Shown piece after piece: positions 9,595 through 19,332 of a DNA stretch of 64,000 nucleotides. A program made the translations under genes and the position numbers. The DNA comes from an uncultured Flavobacteriaceae bacterium (lineage in GTDB: Bacteria; Bacteroidota; Bacteroidia; Flavobacteriales; Flavobacteriaceae), in contig CANNAC010000003.1 of NCBI GenBank assembly GCA_947502495.1, forward strand, positions 248,001-312,000, written 5' to 3'. Below the pieces are notes generated by a model, which was not told the origin of the DNA, did no database searches, and worked only from the letters and a program-made list of their open reading frames with translations. Numbering within the stretch: the stretch's first letter is position 1; the number at the start of each line of letters is the position of its first letter.

Positions 9595-10497
9595 TTAATG
9601 TGTGACTTCTAAATCATAATATCTAACTTTAGCAAAAGCACCTTCATCTCTACTTTGAAAATAGTTTCCTGCTTTAAAGTAGTTTTCAAATACTCCCCAT
9701 TTTTTCATGTGTATATTTTCATACACTTTATATTCGTTTTTGTTTAAAATGATAACCATTTTACCATCCGATATTTCTACTTCTAGAGTGAATTTTTTAA
9801 ACCCTACTTCTTGTTCAAAATTAAAACCATCATCATCTCCCCAAGCATCTTCATGTAACATTTCTTCTTCTGTAGCATTTAAATCTTTAAGCACTTTAGT
9901 TTTTACTCTAACTTTACCTTTATCCCAATATATTTTTAACATTGGAGGTGCATTATTATCTTTTTGACCAATTAAATCTCTTTGCTCATTTGTAAGTCTT
10001 CCATGTATTTGCATGATAATTACTCTATGGTATTTACCTTCACTATCACGAGTTACTTCATCCATTGCTAACTTACCTTTCATGTAAGCACCCTGTTTAA
10101 AGGTCCAGTTAACATTATTATTTCCAGGAATCATTTGCTCTCTTAGCTCTGATCTAGAGTATTTGGTATTAGCGGTAGTTGCTTTGCTAGGGTATGCATA
10201 AAATACTAATGCTCCTTTTGTAGAGTCATTATACATAAAGGGTTTGATTTCTTTATTTGTTGCATAATTAGTAACAATATCTTTTCCTTTAAAGCTTTTT
10301 GCTTTACCGTTTTCTCCATCCGGAATTGTTAATGACCAATGCGTTAAATCTATTTCTGGAAGTTTATACTTTTTCTTTTTTTTCTTCTTCTTTTTAGATT
10401 CTACTTTGGCTTCTGTAACTGCTTTATTAGATTGGCTATTTCCATTTAAAACGGAAGCAAATACGAATAATGCTATTAATTTAAGTTTTATACGCAT
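9595..10497 (-). CDS. PL7-family alginate lyase
   Basis: RSELREQ, QIHG, YFKAGNYFQS motifs (PL7 active-site strands). Confidence 0.88.
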   Translation of the reverse strand: MRIKLKLIALFVFASVLNGNSQSNKAVTEAKVESKKKKKKKKKYKLPEIDLTHWSLTIPDGENGKAKSFKGKDIVTNYATNKEIKPFMYNDSTKGALVFYAYPSKATTANTKYSRSELREQMIPGNNNVNWTFKQGAYMKGKLAMDEVTRDSEGKYHRVIIMQIHGRLTNEQRDLIGQKDNNAPPMLKIYWDKGKVRVKTKVLKDLNATEEEMLHEDAWGDDDGFNFEQEVGFKKFTLEVEISDGKMVIILNKNEYKVYENIHMKKWGVFENYFKAGNYFQSRDEGAFAKVRYYDLEVTH

Positions 10498-10525
10498 TTG
10501 ATTCCGTTTTTAAATTTATTTATAA

Positions 10526-11524
10526 TTAGTTAAGTGCTGTAATTGTTACAGAATCGGCGCGAATCTCTTCATCACCACTGTTATATCCGTATTCACCGCC
10601 AGCAGCACCACCCATACCTCTTACAAAAAGAGCTACACTATTATTAGCTCCTACATTAAATGTATATGTAGTCGTATTATAATTGTCGTTACCAGGGTTC
10701 ACTATTGTTTCTGTTAAAATATTGTTTGTAGTATCTTCTACTTGCGCAACGGTGGTATAACCATAACCAGAACTTGGATATTCTGTAGCAGTAGCATAAT
10801 AAATTGGCGTATAACCACTAACATATCCTGCTCCAGATAAAACGCGTACTTCAAGCATACTATCCATTGGAGGCGTATTATTTTCTAAGCCTTTAAAAGA
10901 AGTAACAATGGCTATAGAGTATTCTGCGTTTGGAGTAACTTCAAACTCTTGATAGATATGATCAGGTTCGTTATTATCAAACTTAAGAACGTTATCTGAA
11001 CCACCATTACCAGAACTAGATTCCCCTTGTTCTCCTATATCATCATTATCCCATCCAGAACATGCACAGTCACTTGAGTTTCCATTATTTTTCGGAAGTT
11101 TATCAAAATCGGGGTTGATTAGAGTTGGGTTTGCAACTAAAGGCTCTTCCGGCTCTACAACTTCCAATGTTTCTGAATACGTACTTACTACTCCTAAATC
11201 ATCTGAAGCAGTTAAAGAAACAGTATATGTACCTTCACCTGAATATACAGTAGCGCCATCTACATCTGTCGATGTTTCTCCATTACCAAAATCCCAAGCG
11301 TAAGTGGTAGCACTTGTAGAAGCATTGGCAAATGTGTAACCTTTCCAAGCATCTCCTACACCTTGTCCTTGCGAATAAGAAAAGAAAGCATTTGGAGGTG
11401 TTGCATCTTCTATAGAATTTTCACCAATCGGTTCGAATTGTTCAAAATCGTCACAGCTATTAATTAAGGTCATGGTTGCCATTGCAACGATAACCCAAAA
11501 ACTATTTTTTAATTGTTTTTTCAT
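10526..11524 (-). CDS. PKD-domain surface lipoprotein, probable surface glycan-binding protein
   Basis: Lipobox (INSCDD); PKD-like PNAFFSYSQGQG...YAWDFGNGETST...GTYTVSLTASD; directly downstream of susD. Confidence 0.75.
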   Translation of the reverse strand: MKKQLKNSFWVIVAMATMTLINSCDDFEQFEPIGENSIEDATPPNAFFSYSQGQGVGDAWKGYTFANASTSATTYAWDFGNGETSTDVDGATVYSGEGTYTVSLTASDDLGVVSTYSETLEVVEPEEPLVANPTLINPDFDKLPKNNGNSSDCACSGWDNDDIGEQGESSSGNGGSDNVLKFDNNEPDHIYQEFEVTPNAEYSIAIVTSFKGLENNTPPMDSMLEVRVLSGAGYVSGYTPIYYATATEYPSSGYGYTTVAQVEDTTNNILTETIVNPGNDNYNTTTYTFNVGANNSVALFVRGMGGAAGGEYGYNSGDEEIRADSVTITALN

Positions 11525-11540
11525 TGTTTTTGTATTTTAA

Positions 11541-12986
11541 TTAGTAACCAGGGTTTTGTGATAAAAGACCGTTACTTAAGTTAATTTCTCTTTGTGGAAT
11601 TGGTAATAAAAGATCAGAAGCATTAAAGTTTCCTCCTGTAGCTGTAGAAAAAGCAGATAACACATTTTGTGCTTCGTTGAATCTAACTAAATCAAAAAAT
11701 CTTTGATTTTCGAAAGCTAATTCTACGCGTCTTTCGTCTAATAATTCTTGTTTTGTAATATTATTGTCATCATCAGCAAGTAAACCTGCTCTTAATCTTA
11801 CAAGCTCGAAAGAGTCTAGGGCTGCTTGTACCGAAGTACTACTTGTTCCTGCCATAATTGCTTCTACGTGCATTAAAAGTACATCTGCATAACGTAAAAC
11901 AATCCAGTCATTTCCAGCAGAAGTAGGATCTGTAGATGTTGGTGCTATATCTAAAGTAGTATCTCCATCAGGTATGTATTTTGCAACTTGAAATTGGGAT
12001 GGTTGTTCTGTATCTACGCGATAAGAATACGGTTTTCTATCTCCTCCTAAAGCATCTATTACCGTTCTTACATCTTCTGTAGTATAGTTTACACCACTTG
12101 TTCTACCAACAGCGTTTAACCACTCTGCAGAAAAGTTTTGACTATCTTGAGAAGAATCTCCTATATATCCTATAGAAAAGATTAATTCATTATTTAATTC
12201 TGTATAAAATACATCTTTAAAGTTTGGTTCTAATGTAAAACCACTTCCCATTACTGCTTCGCATAAAAGTTGTGCGTCTAAATAATTAGTACCAAGTGTT
12301 AAATATACTTTAGCAAGTAATGTCTGTGCAGCAGCTAAAGAAGCACGAGATACATAGGTGTTATCTAAACCATCAATGGCTGTTAATAAATCACTTTCAA
12401 TTAATTCGTAAACAGTTGCTTTTGCTATTCTGGTATACGCTATTGAATTGTATTCTGGATCTGTAATTTCAAGAACTTTATCTATTAAAGGAATGTCTCC
12501 GTATAAACGTACTAAGTTAAAATATGCATAAGCACGAACAAATTTTGCTTCTCCTTCAATTTTTGCACGATTTGCATCTGTTGCAATATCTAAATGTGCT
12601 AAAACAGTGTTTGCTCTAAAAATTACATTATAAAAACTTCTGTAGTAGTCACTTACAATTCCGTTAGTTGCTACAACACTATAGTTTTCAAATTGAGCAG
12701 CTTCTCCTTCACTACTTTTAGTTCGGGTATTGTCGCTACGCATTTCGGTTAGATAAAACTCTACTTGTAATGCATGGTTGTCGCCATTGCTTGTAGAATT
12801 TACACCTTGTATTCCATCGTACATGTTTACAAGAGCTGCTTCTAAATCTGCTTCAGATTCAAAGTAAGTATCTGCAATTAATACAGATGTTGGTGCTGGG
12901 CTTAAAAAATCTTCACCGCATGAAAATAGTGTTACGGCTAGTATGAATAAATTAAGCTTTTTAATGTGTTTTGTTATGTTTTTCAT
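11541..12986 (-). CDS. susD: SusD/RagB-family nutrient-binding lipoprotein
   Basis: Lipobox (LFSCGEDF), SusD repeats, C-terminal LLLPIPQREINLSNGLLSQNPGY. Start moved to internal Met (MKNITKH) because the longest ORF overlaps susC. Confidence 0.92.
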   Translation of the reverse strand: MKNITKHIKKLNLFILAVTLFSCGEDFLSPAPTSVLIADTYFESEADLEAALVNMYDGIQGVNSTSNGDNHALQVEFYLTEMRSDNTRTKSSEGEAAQFENYSVVATNGIVSDYYRSFYNVIFRANTVLAHLDIATDANRAKIEGEAKFVRAYAYFNLVRLYGDIPLIDKVLEITDPEYNSIAYTRIAKATVYELIESDLLTAIDGLDNTYVSRASLAAAQTLLAKVYLTLGTNYLDAQLLCEAVMGSGFTLEPNFKDVFYTELNNELIFSIGYIGDSSQDSQNFSAEWLNAVGRTSGVNYTTEDVRTVIDALGGDRKPYSYRVDTEQPSQFQVAKYIPDGDTTLDIAPTSTDPTSAGNDWIVLRYADVLLMHVEAIMAGTSSTSVQAALDSFELVRLRAGLLADDDNNITKQELLDERRVELAFENQRFFDLVRFNEAQNVLSAFSTATGGNFNASDLLLPIPQREINLSNGLLSQNPGY

Positions 12987-12996
12987 TTTTATTATA

Positions 12997-15900
12997 TTAA
13001 AATTGAACATTTAAGCCTACTGATATTGTTTGATTTATTGGAGAACCACCTCTTTGGTATCCATATGTTGTAGATAATTGTGTACCAGAAGTATGATAAA
13101 TAGATTCTGGATTAAAACCTGTATAGTTATCTGCAGTAAAGTACATAAGGTTTTGACCTGTTGCATATAATCTAAGTTTACTTAGTTTTAATTTAGAAAT
13201 TAAACTATCTGGTAAAGTGTAACCAATACTTATTGTTCTTAATGCTACATAAGAAGCATCTTGTATAATAGAATTTGTGAATATTTTTTCTTTAATAAAT
13301 CCTTGATTAGGTGTTGTAGAAACATAATCTTGAGAAGAATTAAAGTGATTAAAAATATATTGATCTGCCATATTACGAACTTCTGCTCCGTGACTTCCTT
13401 GAAACATGAAAGACACATCGAAACCGTAAATTTGAAAGTCATTAGATAAACTCCAAACTAAGTCTGGGTAAGGATTTCCTAAAATTGTTTTATCATCATC
13501 ATCAATTATTCCATCACCATTTAAATCTTTTACATATACATCTTGCGCTTGACCTCCAATTGGATGGTAAGGGTTTGAAATGAATTCTAAAGGAATTTCT
13601 TCATCTACAACCCAACCGTAAAAAGAGGAGATAGGATTACCTTGTAGGTTAATCCATTCTGCAGCTCTTTTTTCATCTACATTTTGAATTTGACCGTTAG
13701 ATTCTGCAAAGTCAATTAATTCGTTTTCGTTTTTAGATGCTATTAAAGTTGTGTTCCAAGAAAAATTCTCTCTTGAATAATTACGAGAACGTAATTCAAA
13801 TTCCATACCACTATTCTTAACTTCACCAAGGTTTACTAAAGCTTCATTAAAACCAGTTGTAGAAGAGATAGGGTTGTTTAATAATAATTGATCACTTGTT
13901 CTTTCATAATAATCAAAAGAACCAGAGATTATATTGTTGAAAAAACCAAAGTCAATACCTGGGTTAAATTCTCTTAAACGTTCCCATTGTAAATCTTCAT
14001 TGGCTATATTTAATGGGTTGTACCCGTTAATTGCACTACCATTTACTACTGCTGTAGATGTATCCAATAAAGAAAGAGATGGGTAATGGTCAATTTGATC
14101 ATTATTTGTATCTAAAGCATCATTACCAGTGAAACCATAACTTGCACGTAATTTTAATTTACTAACAATATTACTGTCTTCTAAGAAGCTTTCATTACTA
14201 AGTATCCATCCAACAGAAAAAGCAGGGAAGTTTCCGTATTTAGAATTATCACCAAAAATAGAACTACCATCACGTCTAAAACTAGCTGATACTAAGTATT
14301 TATTATCGAAAGCATAATTAGCTCTAGCAAAAAATCCGATTAATGCTTTTTCGTATTCTTCAGATTCAAAATCTATTATAGTTGTTCCAGCAGATATCGT
14401 TTGTAGTTTATCTGAAGTATATCCATTTGCCGATTGTCCGTCATTGCTAAAATCCCATTTTTCTGCAGCAAAACCAAGAATAGCAGAAACATCATGCTTA
14501 CCAAAGTTTTTGTCGTAAGAAAAATAGTTGTCTGTAGACATGTGTATACGTTGTTCATTAAACACATCTAATTGCGCAGCATCTGCTCCATTTCTACTAG
14601 ATAGTACACCTTGCCATCTACGTTGTTGTGTGTTTTGTAAATCTCCACCAAGTGTAGATTTAAAGCTTAATGCATCGGTAATATCATATTTACCATAGAT
14701 ACTTCCAAAAAGTTTGAATTTATCATCTGTACGATCGCGTTCTAAAATTTTTGCAGCAGGATTTGTGTTAGACGTATTACTAATACTTGTACCACCACTT
14801 GCCAGTGTAGTTCCTGAATCTAAATCAAAATTATCAAACATACGTTGTTGCGCATAATCCCCAATTTGTACATCTGCATAAGCACCACCATCTCTTAAAC
14901 GGTTTACATATTGAATGTTGTCTGCAGTAACATATACTGGTAACCAAGATGGTTGACGCAAGATATCATGTGTAGATCCATCAAATCTTCTTCTATTTGT
15001 GATAGAAGGTGATAGGTTCACTCCAAAAGATAATTTATCACTTAATTTAGTGTCTACTTTTAATTTAAGACTGTATTTTTTATAGTCATCTGTTAATAAA
15101 ACACCTTCATCATGTACATAGTTTATTGCTGTACTAAATTTTGTTCTTTTACTACCACCTCTTGCGGCGAAAGAATGACTTGAAATAACACCACCATCAA
15201 AAATAACATCTTGCCAGTTTGTATTATCTCCTAATAATTGCTTGAATTTTGTTCTATCGGAAAGCATTCCAGTTGCTGCTAATTCTCTTTCAGCAGTTTC
15301 TTTTACCGTGAAAGTGTATGCATCACTATGTCTAGCTTCTTTAAATCCTGTAAAAGTATTATAGCTAAATTTGGTAGGACCTTCCTTACCATCTTTAGTA
15401 GTAATCATAATAATACCATTAGCTCCACGAGATCCATAAATTGAAGAAGATGCAGCATCTTTTAGTACTTCAAAAGATTTTACATCATTCATATCTAACG
15501 ATCCTAAATAGTCATCATCTACTACTAAACCATCTACAACTATTAAAGGAGTAGAGTTACCTGTAATGGAACCAGCACCACGAATAGTAATCGTTGGTGC
15601 AGAACCAGCTTCACCTTCTGTAGCAGCAATGTTTACACCAGATACTTGACCTACTAAAGCGTCATCTACACGAGAAACAGCTATTTGGTCTAAATCTTCG
15701 TTTACTACTTTAGATATAGATCCTGTTAAGTGACTTTTCTTTTGTGTACCATAACCAATTACAACAACCTCATCTAAGTTATTAGCATCTGCAGCTAAAG
15801 ACATGTCGATTGTAGTTTGATTATCAATAATTACAGTTTGGGAGATATAACCTATATAAGAGAACTGTATAACATCCCCTTTTTTTACTTGTATTTGATA

Positions 15901-16083
15901 GTTACCATCAAAATCAGTACTTGTACCTGTACTAGTGCCTACTATAATAACATTTACACTAGGTAAAGGCATGTTGTCATTAGCATCTACCACGAGCCCT
16001 TTTACTGTTAGATTTTCTTGGGCAAAGGCAGAAATGCACATAAAGAGTATTGCAAATAATGCCGACTTAGCTTTTAAATTCAT
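12997..16083 (-). CDS. susC: SusC/RagA-family TonB-dependent transporter
   Basis: Carboxypeptidase-regulatory-like N-terminus, VVVIGYGTQKKSHLTGS plug motif, SIYGSRGANGIIMITTKDG. Confidence 0.95.
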   Translation of the reverse strand: MNLKAKSALFAILFMCISAFAQENLTVKGLVVDANDNMPLPSVNVIIVGTSTGTSTDFDGNYQIQVKKGDVIQFSYIGYISQTVIIDNQTTIDMSLAADANNLDEVVVIGYGTQKKSHLTGSISKVVNEDLDQIAVSRVDDALVGQVSGVNIAATEGEAGSAPTITIRGAGSITGNSTPLIVVDGLVVDDDYLGSLDMNDVKSFEVLKDAASSSIYGSRGANGIIMITTKDGKEGPTKFSYNTFTGFKEARHSDAYTFTVKETAERELAATGMLSDRTKFKQLLGDNTNWQDVIFDGGVISSHSFAARGGSKRTKFSTAINYVHDEGVLLTDDYKKYSLKLKVDTKLSDKLSFGVNLSPSITNRRRFDGSTHDILRQPSWLPVYVTADNIQYVNRLRDGGAYADVQIGDYAQQRMFDNFDLDSGTTLASGGTSISNTSNTNPAAKILERDRTDDKFKLFGSIYGKYDITDALSFKSTLGGDLQNTQQRRWQGVLSSRNGADAAQLDVFNEQRIHMSTDNYFSYDKNFGKHDVSAILGFAAEKWDFSNDGQSANGYTSDKLQTISAGTTIIDFESEEYEKALIGFFARANYAFDNKYLVSASFRRDGSSIFGDNSKYGNFPAFSVGWILSNESFLEDSNIVSKLKLRASYGFTGNDALDTNNDQIDHYPSLSLLDTSTAVVNGSAINGYNPLNIANEDLQWERLREFNPGIDFGFFNNIISGSFDYYERTSDQLLLNNPISSTTGFNEALVNLGEVKNSGMEFELRSRNYSRENFSWNTTLIASKNENELIDFAESNGQIQNVDEKRAAEWINLQGNPISSFYGWVVDEEIPLEFISNPYHPIGGQAQDVYVKDLNGDGIIDDDDKTILGNPYPDLVWSLSNDFQIYGFDVSFMFQGSHGAEVRNMADQYIFNHFNSSQDYVSTTPNQGFIKEKIFTNSIIQDASYVALRTISIGYTLPDSLISKLKLSKLRLYATGQNLMYFTADNYTGFNPESIYHTSGTQLSTTYGYQRGGSPINQTISVGLNVQF

Positions 16084-16212
16084 AATTAATTTTTAAGTTT
16101 TAGTTAATTAATTTGTTTTACTAAAAACACAATTATTAGGCAAGTATCAATATGTTTGTTACTTTTGTAATGTTATGTTTTATTACATAATTACTTCCGT
16201 CGAAGAAGTTTT

Positions 16213-16251
16213 TTAAAAAAGGGTAGGCTTTAAAACCTGTCCTTTTTTTTT
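16213..16251 (-). terminator. Terminator-like hairpin within the putative susC 5' leader
   Basis: Minus strand AAAAAAGGACAGG-TTTTAAAG-CCTACCCTTTTTT, with two internal mismatches, followed by T-run. Confidence 0.5.
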
Positions 16252-16273
16252 GGTTTTAATCCAGTAAAAATAA

Positions 16274-16325
16274 TTGGTTTACCAGATTGGTTTACCAAAT
16301 ATATATAAAATTTTGTTAATTACAA
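16274..16325 (-). promoter_or_regulatory. susC promoter-operator: TTG-N19-TATATTTG overlapping tandem palindrome
   Basis: Minus strand TTG (16325-16323), 19-nt spacer, TATATTTG (16303-16296); plus-strand TTGGTTTACCAGATTGGTTTACCAA at 16274-16298. Confidence 0.8.
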
Positions 16326-16479
16326 CGTTTTCGTGGATTTTATATGGTAATTGAGTATATGTTAGGGTTAAAATAGCAAAGATTTGCTTCGAGCGTAAGA
16401 ATTTTAATGAGATTGCATAAGTTCCTCACGCATAGTACTAAAGCTTTTTTTAGAACTTACTTCTTTATAGCAAGTTGTT

Positions 16480-16558
16480 CTATGCACTACGAGAGCTGGG
16501 ATGTGTGTAGAATCTCCCAGTTCAAACAAAACTGTTTTTAATCTCTCGTAATGCGTAG
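16480..16558. other. Structured intergenic element downstream of the KdgF-like gene
   Basis: CTATGCACTACGAGAG (16480-16495) pairs 14/16 with CTCTCGTAATGCGTAG (16543-16558); nested CTGGGA (16496-16501) / TCCCAG (16515-16520). Confidence 0.6.
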
Positions 16559-16576
16559 CACTTTTATTATATATGA

Positions 16577-16948
16577 TTATTTATCTGTAAAATAAGATAC
16601 TGCATCACCACTTAAAAAATCTTCTCTTACAGGACTAAATGTGTCAATTAGTTCTCCTTCTTCCAAACAAACAGCACTATGTAATAAATTAGGCTCAATA
16701 TATACACCATCTCCTGCTTCTACAATTTTCTTTTCTCCGTCAATTTCAAATTCAAATTTACCAGAAACACAGTAAGTTGCTTGTGTATGAAAATGTTGAT
16801 GTGGAGCACCTAATGCACCTTTGTCAAACTTCACTCTTACCATCATGATTTGGTTATCATAACCTAAAAATTTTCTAGATACTCCTCCTCCAAGAACTTC
16901 CCATTCCATGTCTTTTGTGATGACGTACTTTTCGCTAAATCTTTTCAT
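16577..16948 (-). CDS. kdgF: KdgF-like cupin (unsaturated uronate to DEH/DKI conversion)
   Basis: Small cupin: HQHFHTQATYCVSGKFEFEIDGEKKIVEAGDGVYIEPNLLHSAVCLEEGELIDTFSPVREDFL. Confidence 0.8.
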   Translation of the reverse strand: MKRFSEKYVITKDMEWEVLGGGVSRKFLGYDNQIMMVRVKFDKGALGAPHQHFHTQATYCVSGKFEFEIDGEKKIVEAGDGVYIEPNLLHSAVCLEEGELIDTFSPVREDFLSGDAVSYFTDK

Positions 16949-17024
16949 AATATTTATTTTTATTGGTTTTTATATTTTTAATGTCCACGTTGGCTGTGCT
17001 CTGTATGACACTTGATTTGTTTTT

Positions 17025-19298
17025 TTATTTGAAATAATAAGAACCTGACCACTCATAATTCTTATCGTCAATTTTTACGTTATGTTTCGCTTCTTTGGAA
17101 GCATCTGTATTTGCTGTTATAAACAGTTTGGTATTTCCTTTTACATTGGTAATCTGTATTGCGGTATAAGCTTCGGTATCTAAAACCACTTTTAATGCTG
17201 CAATATTGCTATTAGAGTTTACTGCAGATTCTGTCACCGGACTATAATTTCCGTGTGCTTCAATTGCCGAAACAAAAATAGTGTTTTTAGCATTTTTTCG
17301 TCTTAGCATGAAAGCAGCTTCGCGTCTTAAATTAAATTCTGGATCGTTTGCTCCAATTCTAGTAAATAATAATTCATCACTAGTATTGGTTGCAGTTGTT
17401 AAGGTGTAAAACTTCCCTTTATTTAACCAAGATAGTTTACTGTTATTTCTAGACGCTTTTGCAGTTCCTTCTACAAATAGATGTTGATATCCATTTTTGG
17501 TTCCTAAAGGATGTAATGTCTTAGGAGTTTTGTAGTCAAAATTTGTTTGAATTACTTGTCCTAAGAAGTAATACGGAAAATCATATTGATTTGCTTTATC
17601 TGAAATCACTCTCATAATATCTAACATGTATGGCTTCTCAAAATCTTCATCATTTAGAATGGCCATGGTACGAAGCATTTCTGTTCCTGGATAGGCATTA
17701 CTTTCTTTGGCGCTTGCTACTTGTACGTTTTCATTTTCTGAAGAAAAATAGTTTAATACCGAATGATGCTGACTTCCTATTTCATATTTCGCATTAAAAT
17801 GAGAGGTTTCGTTTTGTGTTACCGTATTATGAGCAATGGTTTGTTTTGCCCAAGTCTTGTTTTCTTTTAGATAATTTCCACCACCTTTTTGTTCGATATT
17901 AACAAAACGTGCTAAACCGTAATCTTGAAGAATTTCTTCGCCTTTTTCGTATAACGAATACGACAACTTATCATAATGACCATGACTAGATCCTTGTGCA
18001 GCATATTTAAAAACGAGTTCTATATCTTCATTTCTTAATATAGCAACACCACCTTGTGTCCCATTTGGTCCATCGGAAAGATTAATTGATTTTTTATCGA
18101 AAGGTGTCGCTTTACCATTCTTGATGCCAAGTGCTACAGCAAGACCAGAATCGTCTAATAATACACGGTCTTGTGCAGAAGCGATAGATAATAAACCTGG
18201 GTCTTGTGCACCAAAATGGTATGAAATATCTACTGCTGTAACTAAAGCGCTGGTGTAGTAAGACATTCCTTTTTGGCCATCATTAAGTGGGAAAAAATCA
18301 CCATCGGCATCCGATAAATTCAATAAAGCATTTATGGATTTTAGTAATACACCTTCTTTATATTCAAAAATCTTCAATTCTGGTTTCACGTTATGTAAAC
18401 CTTCCGCAAAAATTAAAAAGGGGTACATCGCGTAACGTTGGTAATATGGTCCTTCATTATAGTAACCATCTGGTGAAAAAGGTTCTTCAATATTCGCTAA
18501 AAAGCCAGCTTTTCCGTCTTTATTTAAAAAGCCTCCATCGTCATCTTTTTCATTCGTATCTAATTTTAAATCTTTAATTCCGTACAAAGCACGATCAATT
18601 AATTCTTGATCATTCATTACTAAACCAATCATTCCAACTGCGGCATTTCCCCAAGTACTATGGTTGTGAACTCTTTGGTAAAATTGCGGACTGTCTATAG
18701 AAATGTGATCTGCAAACGGTTTGAATAAGTTTGTTTCTAGTTTGTTGCGTTCTTCTTCAGATAAATAATTATAGATACAATCGTAAGCCTGACTTACATA
18801 AACTAACCAATTAGAATCGTTTAAACATTGCCAAAATAATTTACCTCTTGCGTACGATCTTGTTTTTGGATGCAATGGTAATGTTTTGTACATCGCTTCA
18901 TATTGCATCAACATATCTTTTACATATTTAGCATATTTTTCGTCGTCTAGAATCTGATACAAAACACCTGCTTTTTGCAAAACGATCATGTTTCGTTTAT
19001 GACGTACATGGGTATAACCACCAGAATAATCTACAGGAATTGGTGTTTCTATTCCTAAAGCAATTTCTGCATCTATTTCCTCTTGAACTGCTTTTAGCGT
19101 ATTGTCAAAAATTGGAATATTACCCAGTTGTGCTCTAATGTCTGTAACGCCTTGTGCAGTTAAAATTAGATTCGGATGTGCTTGCGAGTTAGATACTGTT
19201 GTTTCCACATCGGATACCGTTGTGTTTTCTTTTTTGCATGAAAACGACAGGCATAAAACAAAGACTAAAACAAAGTAAAAAGAGAATTTATTTTTCAT
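17025..19298 (-). CDS. PL17-family oligoalginate lyase (lipoprotein)
   Basis: Lipobox; AHPNLILTAQGVTDIRAQLG; NHSTWGNAAVGMIG; heparinase II/III-like YAAQGSSHGHYDKLSYSLYEKGEEILQDYG. Confidence 0.9.
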   Translation of the reverse strand: MKNKFSFYFVLVFVLCLSFSCKKENTTVSDVETTVSNSQAHPNLILTAQGVTDIRAQLGNIPIFDNTLKAVQEEIDAEIALGIETPIPVDYSGGYTHVRHKRNMIVLQKAGVLYQILDDEKYAKYVKDMLMQYEAMYKTLPLHPKTRSYARGKLFWQCLNDSNWLVYVSQAYDCIYNYLSEEERNKLETNLFKPFADHISIDSPQFYQRVHNHSTWGNAAVGMIGLVMNDQELIDRALYGIKDLKLDTNEKDDDGGFLNKDGKAGFLANIEEPFSPDGYYNEGPYYQRYAMYPFLIFAEGLHNVKPELKIFEYKEGVLLKSINALLNLSDADGDFFPLNDGQKGMSYYTSALVTAVDISYHFGAQDPGLLSIASAQDRVLLDDSGLAVALGIKNGKATPFDKKSINLSDGPNGTQGGVAILRNEDIELVFKYAAQGSSHGHYDKLSYSLYEKGEEILQDYGLARFVNIEQKGGGNYLKENKTWAKQTIAHNTVTQNETSHFNAKYEIGSQHHSVLNYFSSENENVQVASAKESNAYPGTEMLRTMAILNDEDFEKPYMLDIMRVISDKANQYDFPYYFLGQVIQTNFDYKTPKTLHPLGTKNGYQHLFVEGTAKASRNNSKLSWLNKGKFYTLTTATNTSDELLFTRIGANDPEFNLRREAAFMLRRKNAKNTIFVSAIEAHGNYSPVTESAVNSNSNIAALKVVLDTEAYTAIQITNVKGNTKLFITANTDASKEAKHNVKIDDKNYEWSGSYYFK

Positions 19299-19332
19299 AA
19301 AAAAGATCTATTGAATTGGTAATATAATAAAA

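Noticed and set aside
13245-14567. Extra ORFs within susC in other frames (13245..13442, 13261..13449, 14376..14567)
   Set aside because: Low-complexity, Leu/Ile/Lys-rich translations fully inside a strong SusC frame; expected by chance in AT-rich DNA.
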